This document shows, one piece after another, positions 1-11,903 of a DNA stretch of 64,000 nucleotides. The translations under genes were made by a program, and so were the position numbers. The stretch is taken from NCBI GenBank assembly GCA_001949185.1, contig BDGG01000008.1:1299648-1363647 (forward strand). Direction: 5' to 3'. The notes beneath the pieces are model-generated. The model saw only the letters and a program-made list of their open reading frames with translations, ran no database searches and had not been told where the DNA came from. Every line of letters starts with the position of its first letter. The stretch's first letter is position 1. Origin of the DNA: Ramazzottius varieornatus (lineage: Eukaryota > Tardigrada > Eutardigrada > Parachela > Ramazzottiidae).

Positions 1-1302
1 AGTCTTTGGGTCTTCAGATGGTCCTTCCATGACGCGACTTTACCATGGTAGGATTGTCTGCTTCTTTGTCTTGGAGAGAATCTGCGTTCTCCATTGTCAA
101 GAATTTGGCCTTGGTCGCCTGTCTCTGCAGCCACTGAAACTCATTAGTCCAAAAGACATGTTCGATGACAACATGCATCGACCAAGTGTGGGCTACTGTA
201 CCTGAAGCCGGTACTCGGGGTTTCTCCGAGCCTTGGATCATTGCCCGTCTGGCCATTTCGGACACGGAAGTTGCAGCGGCCAGTGTGTTTGGCAGGTTGT
301 CATCTTCAAGCTTCCCATCCGGTGTACCTACCGTCAGAGAGGTCTGGTGAAACAATTCAGGGTGAACGGTAATAAAGAAAGACTGATCGAAAACAGGCAT
401 ACTTACATCGGATGTACATCGGATGGCGATCTTTCCGGATTTCTGTATGGTGACGGTGGGGCCGGAGTCGCCGAAACTGATCGTCGCACCTTTCTGGATT
501 TGCGGATCGAACCTGCGAAATATCAGACGAGCGAGTTGCCGATAAAGACACCTAAACAAGCAAAAGGGTAGGATTTTCACTCACACTACTTGTTGGTAGA
601 GGGAGTTGAGCTTGCGGAGGTTGACCTGGAATGGGAGCTCGAAAGCCGTGTAAATGCAGTTGAACCGAAGTTCGAAGACCCCGACATCCGGGTCGAGTTT
701 GCTGAACTCCCATGCGATCTTCAGAGCGACAACGTTCACTTCCATCAGGCTAAAGGAAAAAAGACAGATTACCAACCGGAATTCTCAGTACCTCACGAGT
801 AACTCACACGCGAAAAATTAATTCAGTGACGTACGTGAATTTTGGGAGATAACACAGTAGTACCTCTTTTGCCCAAAACACCGAACGAACCTTCCCGATT
901 CACGTGACATTCCCCGTTGTAGAATGGAAATACGATCACCATCTATGAAACAGAAGGAAGTCAATCTGATTGTAAATTAGCCCAATATTAGATTTCAGAT
1001 CCAGAAGGGATCACCGAGCAGGGATCTTCAGTACTTACCCACTGAGAATTCTGTTTCCGGCTGAACATGGTGCCGCAGTTTGAAAGAACCGCATCCAGTG
1101 GTGCTTTGAAGGCCGCGGTCTGGGACAGCCGGAAGGTGGAGAGTACGCCCAGTCCGCTGACTTCAATATTATTCTCGAACTGGAGCAGTGAATCCTTTGG
1201 TTTAGTGGGGAACTGGGTTTGGCAGATGCTCCGCGCAAGCCTTTGCAAGTTCTTCTTCTGCACCGCCATCTTGGACAGTAGGTCGGTTCGGGATCTCGCA
1301 AC
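1..1302 (-). CDS. Divergent TBP-fold protein (TBP/TRF-like), partial
   Basis: Five exons can be joined on the minus strand: about 1302-1039, 942-887, 749-585, 551-407 and 343 downward. The join gives a two-repeat saddle like TATA-binding protein. In the first repeat a beta-strand segment (VIVFPFYNGECHV) sits where TBP has ALIFSSGKMVCTG. A segment ALKIAWEFSKLDPDVGVFEL then aligns without gaps to AARKYARVVQKLG-type helix and linker, followed by ELPFQVNLRKL matching VKFPIRLEGL. The second repeat keeps a TVTIQKSGKIAIRC strand like VLLIFVSGKVVLTG. Phases agree at most junctions; the donor of the 942-887 exon is weak (TC|GTTCGG). Start is uncertain: an ATG lies at 1269, but an acceptor at 1303 suggests upstream exons. 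The 3' end may stop at 14 or continue past the edge through another splice. Identity is low, so it may be a lineage-specific TBP-related factor or another TBP-fold protein. Confidence 0.55.
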
Positions 1303-1385
1303 CTGCACAACACAGAAAATGATTTCCGTCACAGTTACGCTAGTATCGAACGTCCGATTGCACAAGACGTAGAGCTGTAACTGTT

Positions 1386-1550
1386 AATGGTTTGAACCAT
1401 ATGGTTTGGTTTGGTTTAAGTGGTGGTTTGCATGCCAAACCGGTTAAATGAAAATGGTTTCTCCCACAAACTACAAAAACTGGTTTGGTCCAAATTTTGA
1501 ACCAGACCATTTAAACCAAACCACATAAACCGCCGGTTTGAACCGGCTTG
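1386..1550. repeat. TGGTTTG/CAAACCA-rich inverted repeat tract
   Basis: The motif TGGTTTG recurs on the left half and its complement CAAACCA on the right half, with a CCAAACCGGTT palindrome near 1436. The whole stretch can fold on itself. It lies upstream of the TBP-fold gene. No coding sense is visible. From 1560 to 1995 I see no gene. Confidence 0.45.
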
Positions 1551-1995
1551 CGAACAACTTTCCGATCACCAGCACATAGTAAATTCTGCCAGTTTTCTTC
1601 ACTTGACTAAACAACTAAGATAACCACCGAGAACAAGAAACTGAGCCAGAGTGGCTGGTCTCTCTACGAACACACGCAAACAGGCAAAACTGGCGCGTGC
1701 TGGAATTAAAGAAGCACCATGGCAAGCCATCCGGTAGTGCAATCATTTTTCCACCAGCAGTGTTGTCCAACACTGCCGGAACTGCGATTTTTACCTGACG
1801 GAAGGCGTTCTGATGTCGCGCAGCTTGTGACACGGTGCTCACCCAGTTAAAGCTGTGCATCACGTGCCACTCAGAACGATGTGGCTGCGCACAGTGGCAG
1901 TGGATGGAAAAGGATTGGCACTACCAGACGGCCAATTTCGGCTCGAGTTCTGGCACGGAATCCGCAGATCTCGTACGAAGTCTGCCCTTACTGCA

Positions 1996-2232
1996 AACTA
2001 GTGCTGGGATAAATAAGATGAAATACGATATGATATTTTCTGATAAATATCTTTCAATATTTATATTCCGTTTTAGATACCAACCACGTATCGATATTTC
2101 GATATGATACATTTCTGATATGTTATTGTTGATATATCGAATTTTATTGCAGTGATATATCGATATATCAAGCCAGTACCATGTTGGAAACTATCGAAAT
2201 CAAGAAAGAGCCACAGAGACACCAAACGGCTA
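1996..2232 (+). repeat. TATCGATA-rich interspersed repeat, copy A
   Basis: This AT-rich block is full of TATCGATA and GATATATCGA words. It begins with AGTGCTGGGATAAATA and ends near GGTACTGGCTTGA on the complementary strand followed by a short GC-balanced tail. The same sequence is present in inverted orientation at 23392-23632 and matches over almost its full length. The GTGCTGG end resembles the tips of hAT-type non-autonomous elements, but I could not prove a target duplication here. Confidence 0.6.
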
Positions 2233-2707
2233 TCCTTCACTACGTTCGAGTCATAAGATATTTTATTTTCACGTTGCGAGATACCGTCTCGCATATGGCT
2301 TCTTGATACCTATTAGCATCAAGGATATTGGAAGACAGAGACTAGCCAGAGGAAACCATGAATTTCAGCCTAGTCAGGAGGCAATGTTTGCCTACAAACA
2401 TACCCCGCAAAACTCGCGCATTTCCGGTCCCGTTTCCGAGACTTGCGAAAAACCTAATTTCGCCTCACTCACGACTAATTTCCGTTGATCAAGCAAACTC
2501 AAATTTTAAGTCAACCGTTTGCGACATAAACAGCTCGTCGTGAGGAGGACCATTGTAACAGAGGGGCGGCACTTCAGGACGTCAGCCCAGATTTTCTGTG
2601 ATGCAAATTTGATTGAGCGGGGAGCGCTTTTGCGTGCTGTTTTAGTCTAGTACGAGCTTCGTCTACCTCCATTCCGTTAAAACCTTGCTGTTTCATGCAG
2701 ATCCAGA

Positions 2708-3073
2708 ATGCCGCGTGTATCCGCTTCCAAATCGGCGAAGAATAGTGGGAGGAAATGGGCTGCCGAAGACAATGGCGAACCGGCGGACAGCCGGGACGGG
2801 TCGCGGAGGGATGAAGACCAGACTGGCCCAACTCCATTCAATCTCTCCACGCGATTCAAGGCGGATGTTCTGAAGAAGTGCTTGTCCAGTGGCTTTGAGG
2901 ACTCCAAGACCAAGCTATCCAACGAAGCCCTCATCATGATGGCCGAAGCTCTCCGTTTTACTGTTTATGAAACGCTGGCCAGAGCTGTAAATCAGGCGAG
3001 TGCCGAACAAGTCAACACCGTGGAAGTCTCTCACGTTGAGAAGATTTTGCCGCAGCTGATGCTTGATTTTTAA
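2708..3073 (+). CDS. CENPX: Centromere protein X / FANCM-associated histone fold protein 2
   Basis: Open frame of 121 residues with no visible intron. The C-terminal ~75 residues form the CENP-X histone fold: F-K-A-D-V-L-K-K-C-L opens helix 1, then KLSNEALIMMAEALRF, and the end EKILPQLMLDF is nearly the family signature EKVLPQLLLDF. CENP-X pairs with CENP-S in the CENP-T-W-S-X complex at kinetochores and in the MHF complex that loads FANCM on branched DNA. The first ~45 residues are a charged, Ser/Gly-rich extension longer than in human. An acceptor-like TTTCATGCAG just before the ATG suggests a 5'-UTR intron. DUS3L starts 226 bp downstream on the same strand. Confidence 0.93.
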   Translation: MPRVSASKSAKNSGRKWAAEDNGEPADSRDGSRRDEDQTGPTPFNLSTRFKADVLKKCLSSGFEDSKTKLSNEALIMMAEALRFTVYETLARAVNQASAEQVNTVEVSHVEKILPQLMLDF

Positions 3074-3298
3074 TGTGTTCTGCCGTATTCCACGACGGTG
3101 ATGTCTTGTGGCGATCTGTAAATATTTTACCCTTGATTTTCTTGTTTTATTGATTGAATGCGTTTATTCGAGTAATTACTAACTTTAATTTTAGTTCTTT
3201 CGGTCTGAATTCTGCGGTAAACATGAGCCGTCTCCTCTTCTCCTGTTGACGCCCATAGTTGAATGAAACTGGGCTGTTCATCTCTTGCGAGTGTACTA

Positions 3299-5657
3299 AT
3301 GGATGCGACCGTCTCTGTTACGGTGGTTGGTCCACCGGAAGCGCCTGTTGTCGTAAAGGTACAGTATCATAACGCACCGGACTAGAATCGATCCTAGGAC
3401 CAATCTCTGTATGGGTACATCGTGACACTTTCACTGGACATCATTTTCTCTTGCAGAAGACCATTCAGATCGTGAGCGAATCGAAAGGACTGGCGGCGAT
3501 CAAGACCGAATACATTCTGAAAGATTATGTGCGCGAAGTGGACGTTGAATTTCTCTCCACTGCTGACCGAGAGAAGCTGGGGGTTAACGAGATTAACGCT
3601 GAAGCGAACGGAGATCAAGTCTCCTCAGGCAACGGTGCACCAAAGCTGAAAGGAAGAAACAAGAAGCGAGCCAAAGCTGGTTACCGGGACGCCATTAAAG
3701 TCTGCTCATACGTTCTGCAGAATAAACTATGTCCATATGGCGAGAAGTGTCGCTTTGCTCATGACGCCACCAGCTACCTCTCGTCGAAACTCCCGGACAT
3801 TGGTGATAAGTGTATAAACATTGAGAGACGTGGAGTTTGCCATTACGGTATGACATGTAGGTTTGCATCGAAAGACCACGCTCCAATAACTGAACAAGCG
3901 ACTCAGTCTAACGCAGGAGAGACAGAAAAGACGTTCCATCCCGATGAAAGAAATGGTTTGACGAGGGAAGTCCAACGCATTTTACGGAAACGAACCTTCG
4001 TCTTCCAGAAACGAAACAGAAATCAAGACGTTGAGACCAAGAAGCAGAAGCAGGCGGAAGACGGACAGAAGGACTCGGCGGAAGTAGAGCTCGAACCTTT
4101 GGTCGATCTTGCCCTGAACGATAAACCAAGTTAGTGTATTATGCAAAACAGTAATTGATATACAGGTACTCTTTACAGTTACTCGAAGAATTTTTTTTGG
4201 TTTAAGGTGTGGAAGAGAAGCCGCTCGGATCGGTGACGGATGAAGACCAGATTCCTCTTCGGCCTTCCGAGAAGAAGAAGCTTGACTTCCGCAACAAGCT
4301 CTACCTGTCCCCGCTGACGACCGTTGGCAACCTGCCCTTCCGAAGAATATGCAAGCGTCTCGGTGCGGACATCACGGTAGGTGAGATGGCTCTTGCCCGC
4401 CAGCTTCTGGCAGGACAGCAGAGCGAGTGGGCCTTGATGGTGCGCCACTCCAGCGAGGACTTCTTCGGCGTACAGGTGGCCGGAAGTAAGCCCGACGAGA
4501 TGAAGAAGCTAGCGTACCTTCTTCGTTCCGAAGTTTCTGTAGACTTTGTGGACATTAATTCGGGGTGTCCGATTGACTTGGTGTGTAATAGTGGCAGTGG
4601 GTGTGCGTTGATGGGAAGACTACCGAGAATGCAGGGCCTGGTGCAGAACATGGTGGAAGTGCTGGATGTACCGCTGACCGTGAAGATGAGGACGGGGATT
4701 CATGATGGGAAGAATATCGCGCATGAACTGATCCCGAAGCTGAGGGAATGGGGAGTCAGCTCGGTCTCGCTTCATGGACGGTCCAAAGAGCAAAGGTTAG
4801 TCTTGAGTTCATTACCTACGAAAGCCCACTGTAATGTTTGGGATGTAATGTGTAATACTGTAATACATATGTTGTATGCATATGGTGTGTCACGTCATGT
4901 TATGAATGGTGTGTGATGTAACAGGGTGTCAAGTCATGTATGTAAGCAAGGTGATATGCATGGGTCATGTGATATGTTACTGACTTGGCGGACTTCCTGG
5001 TTGCTTTTCTTCTTCGACGGATTTTGCTCTTGCAGGTACACCAAACTGGCCGATTGGGATTACATTGCCCACTGCGCCGAGATCGCCGATCCGCTACCTC
5101 TCTTCGGTAACGGTGATGTGATGAACTTTGAAGATTACTACCATTACAAGGAAAACAGCAAGATTGCCGGCGCTCTGTTGGCTCGCGGAGCACTGATCAA
5201 GCCTTGGCTCTTCACGGAGATAAAGGAGAAGCGTCACTGGGACATCTCAGCTCAAGAACGTCTTGACATCTTCAGGGAATACACTAACAACGGCTTGGAC
5301 CATTGGGGCACTGATACGCGAGGCGTGGAGAGCACCCGAAGGTTCCTGTTGGAGTGGATGTCCTTCACGCATCGCTATATCCCGCTGGGCATTCTAGAGC
5401 GACCTATCCACAGGATCAACGAGAGACCACCTTGTAAGTTAAACTTGAGAGTTCACATGTTGTCACAGCTGGAAGAAGGAACGGTTGATGAGACAGGAGT
5501 TTTTTTCCTTCCAGACTACTGCGGCAGGTCGGACCTGGAGACTTTGCTGAGCTCGTCACATTGCAGGGACTGGATTAAGGTTACGGAGATGTTGTTGGGT
5601 CCGGTCCCCGACGGCTTTACATTCTTACCTAAACATAAAGCGAACGCATGGAAATAA
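3299..5657 (+). CDS. DUS3L: tRNA-dihydrouridine(47) synthase DUS3-like
   Basis: Five exons (3299-3358, 3457-4129, 4207-4795, 5036-5433, 5515-5657) join in phase to 620 residues, close to the human enzyme. It reduces U47 in the variable loop of tRNAs with FMN and NADPH. The N-terminal half carries two CCCH zinc fingers (CSYVLQNKLCPYGEKCRFAH and CINIERRGVCHYGMTCRFA). The TIM-barrel part shows LYLSPLTTVGNLPFRRICK, the active-site segment INSGCPIDLVCNSGSGCALM with the catalytic Cys, VKMRTG, and SLHGRSKEQR. The C-terminus ends with EMLLGPVPDGFTFLPKHKAN, a strong family match. The first exon codes only 20 residues; its ATG is the first in frame. Nothing looks broken. Confidence 0.95.
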
Positions 5658-6543
5658 TCCCAACGGCTCTCAGTATATGTATAACTTCAGGTTTTTGTGT
5701 ACGGTGTTTGTGATCTGTCACTATATACAGTGCGTACTGAAGAAACTTGTTCTGGCGTTTTCTTGTGCTGTAGATCGGTACACTGGCTTGTGTCGGGCTT
5801 CTCGACGACAGGTGAGTCGCCAACATATATTACCTTATTTACTTCTATACACAAGAAGAGCACTCTGGTGAATGGGTCTTGTAAACACGAAAGTATTACA
5901 GCCCGCCGAACAAGGCCAAGTATAGCCCGGTGAATGATGTAGAACTATATGCGGGTTACTCTGAACGTCAGTTAAGCGTTTCGAATGCTGACGACGAGAG
6001 GTCCTGATAGATACGGAAGCACCTTGGCAGATGGATGACTTGCATATTGTCGAAGGAAGACTGACATTGATCAACGGTAGTTTTGCCGTTGAGAAACATG
6101 TACATCATCTCCCCTTGTGTTCTCCCAGCACGGTGTATGGATCAGGTTGTCGACATGATAGAGGTGGCAGTGGGTCGTGGAACCAAGTGGGTGCTGTGTT
6201 TGTTGCACCTGCATAAGGCAGTTGGTGCACTCAGTTCCACCAGCTGTCGTGAAGGATCTTGTTGTTGCCGGCACTGATAATTGACGCAGCAGGCTTGCAT
6301 CACCTTGAATGATAGCATATCGTCTTTGAATAAATTCCGGGCGTGATTTATACTACAATGCCGACGTTAAATAATTCTGTTTAGTCATCGATAACAACTC
6401 GATAATGTTGAATTAGAGTATGATGGCGTCTGTTGTTGAGTTATCTACGGTCTTGTGGATGATCTGCATTCCTTAACCGCCATCGGTGACAATCCGCGAT
6501 TTTGAAGACGGGAGGAAGTTAACGGACTTTGAGCAATTAAAGG
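5658..6543. other. Intergenic stretch, no gene seen
   Basis: Between DUS3L and the SLC16-type gene only short overlapping frames occur on both strands and none has recognisable domains or a credible splice set. It should hold the DUS3L 3' end and the promoter of the transporter, but I see no clear box or terminator motif. Confidence 0.5.
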
Positions 6544-9092
6544 ATGGGACAGAACACGAGAAAACGCCATCCCGATGTGGATACTGGATGGGCGTGGGCC
6601 TCCTTGCTGTCCGCTTTCATGGTCCAAGTGATCATGATCGGGCTGATCCTCAGCATGGGAGTATTTTACTCGGATATCCTAACCCAGTTCAACAAGGGAC
6701 CGGTGCTCACGGGCTGGGTCATTGCGGTCAACGGTGCGATGAACACCCTCGTAGGTAAGGTAAGCCATCCTTGCATATTCAGGCGGTCCCGTCCTACCCA
6801 TCCTCAGCCGCGCACTGTCTTCCACTGCATATGCTTCAGTCGCGCAACGCGAAGAGTTGTTCTTACAGGTCCAATCGGAAGTACGTTGTCCAATCGGTAT
6901 GGCTTCACATTGGTCATATTCCTTGGGTCGCTCATTTCGTTTTCCGGGTTCTTCATCACCTACTTCGCCAATGACTTTTGGCTTGTATTCTTCTGCTTCG
7001 GATTCTTGACCGGTTTGTTATCTCTCTAAACTACAGTACCGACACCTCAATGTTATCTTTCGGCCAAATTCAGACATTCAGAGCTCAGCAGAACAGAATT
7101 ACCGGTTACTCTTACAGGAATCGGTTCCGGGTTGGGCATGGCCGCAAGTTTCGGTGTGGTTGCCGTCTACTTCGACCGCCACCAACGCCTCGCATCGTCA
7201 GTTCTCACCCTGGGAATCGGCCTGGGCCTTCTCATTTTCCCGGTTCTCAACCGCATCCTCATTGAACACTACACCTGGCGCGGCGCCTCTCTGGTCCTAT
7301 CTGCCATTAGTCTCCACAGTATCGCCTTCTCCTGCGTGTTCGTCCACCAGCCCCGACTAAAGACCTCCAAGTCTCTGGCAGACAACGCCGACTTTTCTCT
7401 CTTTCGAAAGATCTCATTCTACATCATAGTCCTGCACTTCTTCCTCCTAGCGGGCTACAGTCTCTTCATCCAGCTAGCTGTCAGATATGCCTCCCAAAAT
7501 GTGGGTATCACTGCACATCAAGCGGTTCTAGCACTGAGTTCGCACGGCTTCTTCAATATCTGTGGGAGACTGATGGCCATTGCGTTCACTTCGACCAGGA
7601 TGGCGGCGCCACTGGGTGTTAGGTTCTGGGCGTTCCATGTGGCTACCTTAGCCACGGCGGCGGGGATTATAATGTACGCGTGGTCCAGTACGTTGATGGC
7701 GGTCTTGGCTTGGTCCGGAGCGGTGGGCTTCTTCGTGGGTGTACGGTGGAGTTTCTTACCGGGAATACAGATGGAGATACTTTCACCGAGGAGGTTCGCC
7801 ACGTCGTTCTCGTATGGGCTGTGTGCTATGGGAATCGCCACCTTGATATTTCCGCCCCTTGGTGGTAAGCTAAACCCAAAGACTACTGTAAACTCCTGGT
7901 TAGCTGGCCACAGGACACTTTCGACACGGGGGGAGAGGAGATGGAAAACATCTGGCCAGTGCGGACAGTTTTCCGTGTTGTCTGACCTATCGATCGCCTG
8001 ATTAGTACACACATCGACCAAATATTTGACCGGCTATCCGGCCAGTCATTTTAAACGGAGCGGTTTCGTTTGAGTGATTCAGCTGATCAGCAGTTTCCAG
8101 TAACAGTGTTGAAGGATAAACGGGAGCAGGCAAATGGATTGAATTAAGTCTTCTCCGCAAGTGGCACACTCATCCAGCCAATAACGCTAATGATGTGCGC
8201 CACTGCGAAAACAGTCTGTCTAGCTTTTCAAGTGGCTCACGCTTCCAGTCAGTAACAACGAGAACATACGCCACTGGAGACAACGATCTGGTTTATAAGC
8301 TCTTTCAGTATGAAGTTGCCAATAGCTCCAATAGGTCTTCTCGTTTTTTGCTAGCAAGATCCACTCGAAGCATTGAAGATACCCATAATTTATGGGCCCA
8401 GGGAAAAACAACTTTCTGTTGACAAAATTGAATTTTTTAAGCTTTCCTTTCCCATTTGGCAGTTTTCCGAATAGGACTTGCTTTGTCAAAACCGAAACGG
8501 GTAACCGAAAGTCCTTTTGTTGTTGTCCGTGTTGACAACAAGAATGGATTTTTTAAAGCGCTGGTGTCGACAAAAGACTTTTCTATAAGGACGTCACAGT
8601 TTTCTACATTGCGCTAGAAACAGAAACAGCTCCACAACATGAGGCTGAAGTGGATCTTTCTTATGCTCGAACGGAAGATATGTTCCATAAGAAAGAGGAG
8701 ATCGAAATTTCGCTTCTGTTCGGTGAAAGATTTTTTTGAAATAAGCGTTCGGAAAACGGCAACTTTATATGGGAAAGACCTGATTGTTCGTTAGCGCATC
8801 TTGCAAAGTACAACCTTCTTCTCAGATTTTTTTTGTTCTAGTTTGCCGGGAGTTGGTCTTCACTCCGAACCTGTTGGAATGAAAACGTATCACTTTTTCA
8901 GAGTGGATAGCGGTGGTGGCATCGACGCCGGAAGCGCCGTTCTATCTGGGAGGTGTCTGCGTGGCTTTGGCAGGTGGCGCGATGATTCTGCTACAGGGAG
9001 TGTTCAAACCAAAGTCCCCTGATAACAAAGCAATGGATCATATGGAATCGGTGGAAGAAAAAATGCTGCGAACGGGGTCGGTCCTCTTATAG
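6544..9092 (+). CDS. SLC16-type monocarboxylate transporter (MFS)
   Basis: Four exons (6544-6754, 6869-7012, 7118-7864, 8902-9092) join in phase to 430 residues. The order of segments is that of the SLC16 family: a first helix after DTGWAWASLLSAF (family PDGGWGW...), then GPIGSTLSNRYG between helices 2 and 3, helix 4 with GIGSGLGMAASFGVVAVYFD, repeat-two helices from SFYIIVLHFFLLAGYSLF onward, and a last helix FYLGGVCVALAGGAMILLQG. The protein should sit in the plasma or organelle membrane and move small carboxylates or related solutes with protons; the substrate cannot be read from sequence. The last exon is separated by a 1037-bp intron that holds a foldback repeat. Central loop is short, so the protein is compact compared with many MCTs. 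An extra 5' exon is possible. Confidence 0.85.
8158..8300. repeat. Foldback (GTGGCGCAC) repeat in transporter intron
   Basis: Degenerate copies of AAGTGGCGCAC-TTCCAGC and its complement GTGCGCCACTT lie in opposite directions inside the last intron of the SLC16-type gene. This is one member of a family seen throughout the window (see 26165-26297, 40408-40525, 54530-54655, 58000-58080). Confidence 0.5.
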
Positions 9093-9589
9093 CATTAAGA
9101 GCAGTTTAGTTTCTGCTCAATTTTCCCCTTAAATTTCCCATTTGATTACTCTGGCTTTGACTCCGATACATCCAAAGTTCTCTTTAGAACTGTTCTAAAG
9201 TTTTTCAGTTCGCACTTTGCAGTTTAGATAGCATGCATACGTGGTCAAGCCGTTATTAAGCTTGGTTTGTCAAGAAGAATGAAGAGTTTCGAGTGCTGTC
9301 ATACAGTTGTTCCATTCTTTGGCAGAAGTCTCCCTTTCGATGTCAAAATCGCCGATTACCGAACAGGACAACAGGTGGCTTTGCCCACAGGCTCCGCAAA
9401 CTGTCTTCTCGGTACACAACAGTCAGATGCGTGGGGAGACATGCGCGAATGGATACCAGAGTCCGGAAAGAGAGGCAGGTTCTTTGTGCCAGTTGTCGAA
9501 GATAGGCTGATATTGGCTTTGGTTCCCGGCGAAGACATAGCTGTTTTCCGTTTTGCCGCCGTCGGAAAGGCTGGTGCTCCGAGCTTAGC
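9093..9589. other. Intergenic stretch, no gene seen
   Basis: Contains an open frame at 9267-9608 on the plus strand whose product has no domain I recognise and whose end runs into the next repeat. I do not call it a gene. Confidence 0.4.
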
Positions 9590-10095
9590 GCTGGCAAAAG
9601 TACGATAAAGTTCGATACGATATTTTTCGATACAGTATCGGCGGATATTTTATTGCGGCCTTCGATATTTATTCGATACCGATATTTCGATGCGATATTT
9701 TTCCGATACCGTGTTTTCGATATATCGTATCATATCGCAGCGATATATCGATATTTCTGCAATTTTGGGTTTTCGGAATTCCACTGGTTCAAGCCCAAAA
9801 ACTCAAGCCGATTTCCACATAAAGTACTAGTAAGATCGAAAGCGTCGGATGCAGCAAAGACATGACTATACCAAGACTTCAAACACATGGAGACCTGGAC
9901 AGAAATAGTACCAGAACCGAATTGGCGGAGTGTGCTCGGTACAGCATGGCCAAAATCAAGTCTTTGAAATCAACCATGGTCTTCCGTAAACGAGATAACA
10001 CTGGCGAGTTTGCCATTCAGCAAAATACCGATATATCGATAATATATCGATAATATATCGACATACCGTATCGTTGCCAGCACTATGACCGAGCT
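9590..10095. repeat. TATCGATA-rich repeat with GCTGGCAA ends
   Basis: Two TATCGATA-rich parts (9601-9770 and 10020-10075) enclose ordinary sequence. The left edge reads TAGCGCTGGCAAAAGTACGA and the complement of the right edge TAGTGCTGGCAACGATACGG, so the ends are inverted repeats of about 15-20 bp. The word CCGAGCT lies just outside the left end (9578-9586 region) and again just beyond the right end. This fits a non-autonomous DNA element, perhaps hAT-like. Confidence 0.5.
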
Positions 10096-10542
10096 AGTTC
10101 TTGTTTGCTGAATGCTGGCAGGTTGGACTGGACAAGCTAACTTAGGGGGAATATCCTTCGGAGTATATTACTCGCGTAGAGTGAGCCCCGATAACTGGCA
10201 AAACCTGCGGAAGAAGGACGAAACAGACGGGAAGAAGGGAACTGGGAAGAAAGGAACAACTTACGAGCGCAGGGCAGCAGAAATTACGAGGGCGGATTAC
10301 TGTTTTTCAAGTTCACAGAGCTTCGGTTATCGGGTTAAATATTTCGAATAAATATTCCGGGTTTGAATCCGAAGGTTCCAGCCGTTCTTTAGAATTTATT
10401 CAATGACATGAGTCAATAGCATCATGAAATACCCCATCAGTCCGGCCGGCCGACAGGAAATATTGAAGTTTTCGACAATTTTGAAACTTTACTGCTGGTG
10501 CTTGCAACCAGTGGGACCACTGTGATACCGTACGGGCAAGTC

Positions 10543-11720
10543 ATATGTATGGTGGGCCGCGCGACTCAAAAGTCTACAGTACTTTTACCGCGGGTGCATG
10601 CGCGGGGAAACACTTTATCCGCGCACCCACCCGCGGATGAAGTCGAGTTTTTCCGCGCGTACACCCGCGGATGAAGTCGAGTTTTTCCGCGCGTACACCC
10701 GCGGATGGTGATGTAGGCATATATGAGTATTATATTGAATTAAAACTTATTATGCTTTTTGCATCTAATATATCATATCAACATTTATTTGATGCCTCGG
10801 CCGAGGCGGAATCTCTATTAGTATTAAATTAAATGAAAGCCGCAGCTAGAATTATCATAGTAAAATCAAGCCGCAGGGCGCTCCGTATTAAAATTATTAC
10901 AATGCGGATTTTAGCTTCAGTTGATTAAAGTAATGCTTGATTTGCGCCCGCAACAAGCGTGAAACTGTGCACAGTGTGCTGTATGCCAGTAAATCTCACC
11001 CATCAAGGACCTGCGCATGTGCTACACTCACGAACGTTCAAATGTGGTGACTTGATTGAAGCAGCTTATTTGATTGGTGGATACAGGAGTGCGATTTCGG
11101 GGACTCACTTGCATACCCACCATTCACGCTGTAAAAAACGCATTGCAGCGCGATCGTGCAATGCGTTTGGGATGACTGTCATCCCAAGGATGCCAGCACG
11201 GCTTGAAAGAGGGACTTCCCCGAGCACCAGGCAGAACAGACAACAGCCGCTAAAACTGCTGTTATTTGTGGACGGTTCCTTGATAGTACTTTTAACTGAC
11301 AATTCCTGACCTTTTTATTGCTGGAAATGGATGAAACTGTTTTGCTGGGGAAATTTCTAAGTGAGAAAGTTATCTTTTCCCGTTGACCTGTGGATCTAAA
11401 AATATTATAACATATTATAATAAGAACCCAGCGACGCAAGTTAATATATTAACATTATATTAGATGCTCTGCGGTCGGGGCATATTGTATCGAGGTTATA
11501 TTAGAACGCTGGCAGCCCGGGCTTATTAAATTAATATTATATTAGGTTGCGATACACTTATGCCAACTTCACTACTCGCGGACAGGGGCGCGTTGACCCA
11601 TAAGGCTGACGAGGCTCAGCTTGTCCCAAAGTCCAAATTCTCAGCCTCGACAGGCTGGGAAAATAGCTGGGAAAATGGAAGCAAAAGTAGCAGCCTCGTG
11701 AGGCCAGCCTCTGGCTGGCC
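10543..11720 (+). repeat. GC-rich interspersed repeat, left copy, with inner AT-rich insert
   Basis: From 10543 the sequence (ATGTATGGTGGGCCG, then CAGTACTTTTACCGCGGGTGC) matches the complement of 17243 downward. A 38-bp unit with CCGCGGATGAAGTCGAGTTT is tandemly repeated near 10625-10710. The part at about 11576-11720 (GACAGGGGCGCGT, AAGGCTGA, GCCTCGTGAGGC) matches the complement of 17010-17125. Between these lies 10710-11575, an AT-rich stretch absent from the right copy, which looks like a later insertion. No gene is visible in it. Confidence 0.5.
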
Positions 11721-11802
11721 GAAATTTTTTTTACCTGTTAGCCATTCTGACCGGTTTTTGAACGTAACTACCAGTACAAGCGCCTACTTCTGGGCATGAA
11801 CA

Positions 11803-11903
11803 CAACTGTGGGCCACGGAGCGAAAGCGGCGCTGCTCCGATTGACTTAATGGATTGGTCAACCCCGACTGGCCCGTGCCGTCTTCGTTCCGTGGCCCACA
11901 GTT
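11803..11903. repeat. Inverted repeat, ~21-bp arms
   Basis: AACTGTGGGCCACGGAGCGAA is followed about 60 bp later by its near-perfect complement TTCGTTCCGTGGCCCACAGT. The region could form a hairpin and looks like a tiny foldback element. It lies just downstream of the broken LINE. Confidence 0.6.

Noticed and set aside
7518..8021. A 167-codon minus-strand frame over the SLC16-type gene
   Set aside because: Antisense to transmembrane exons; no domain of its own.
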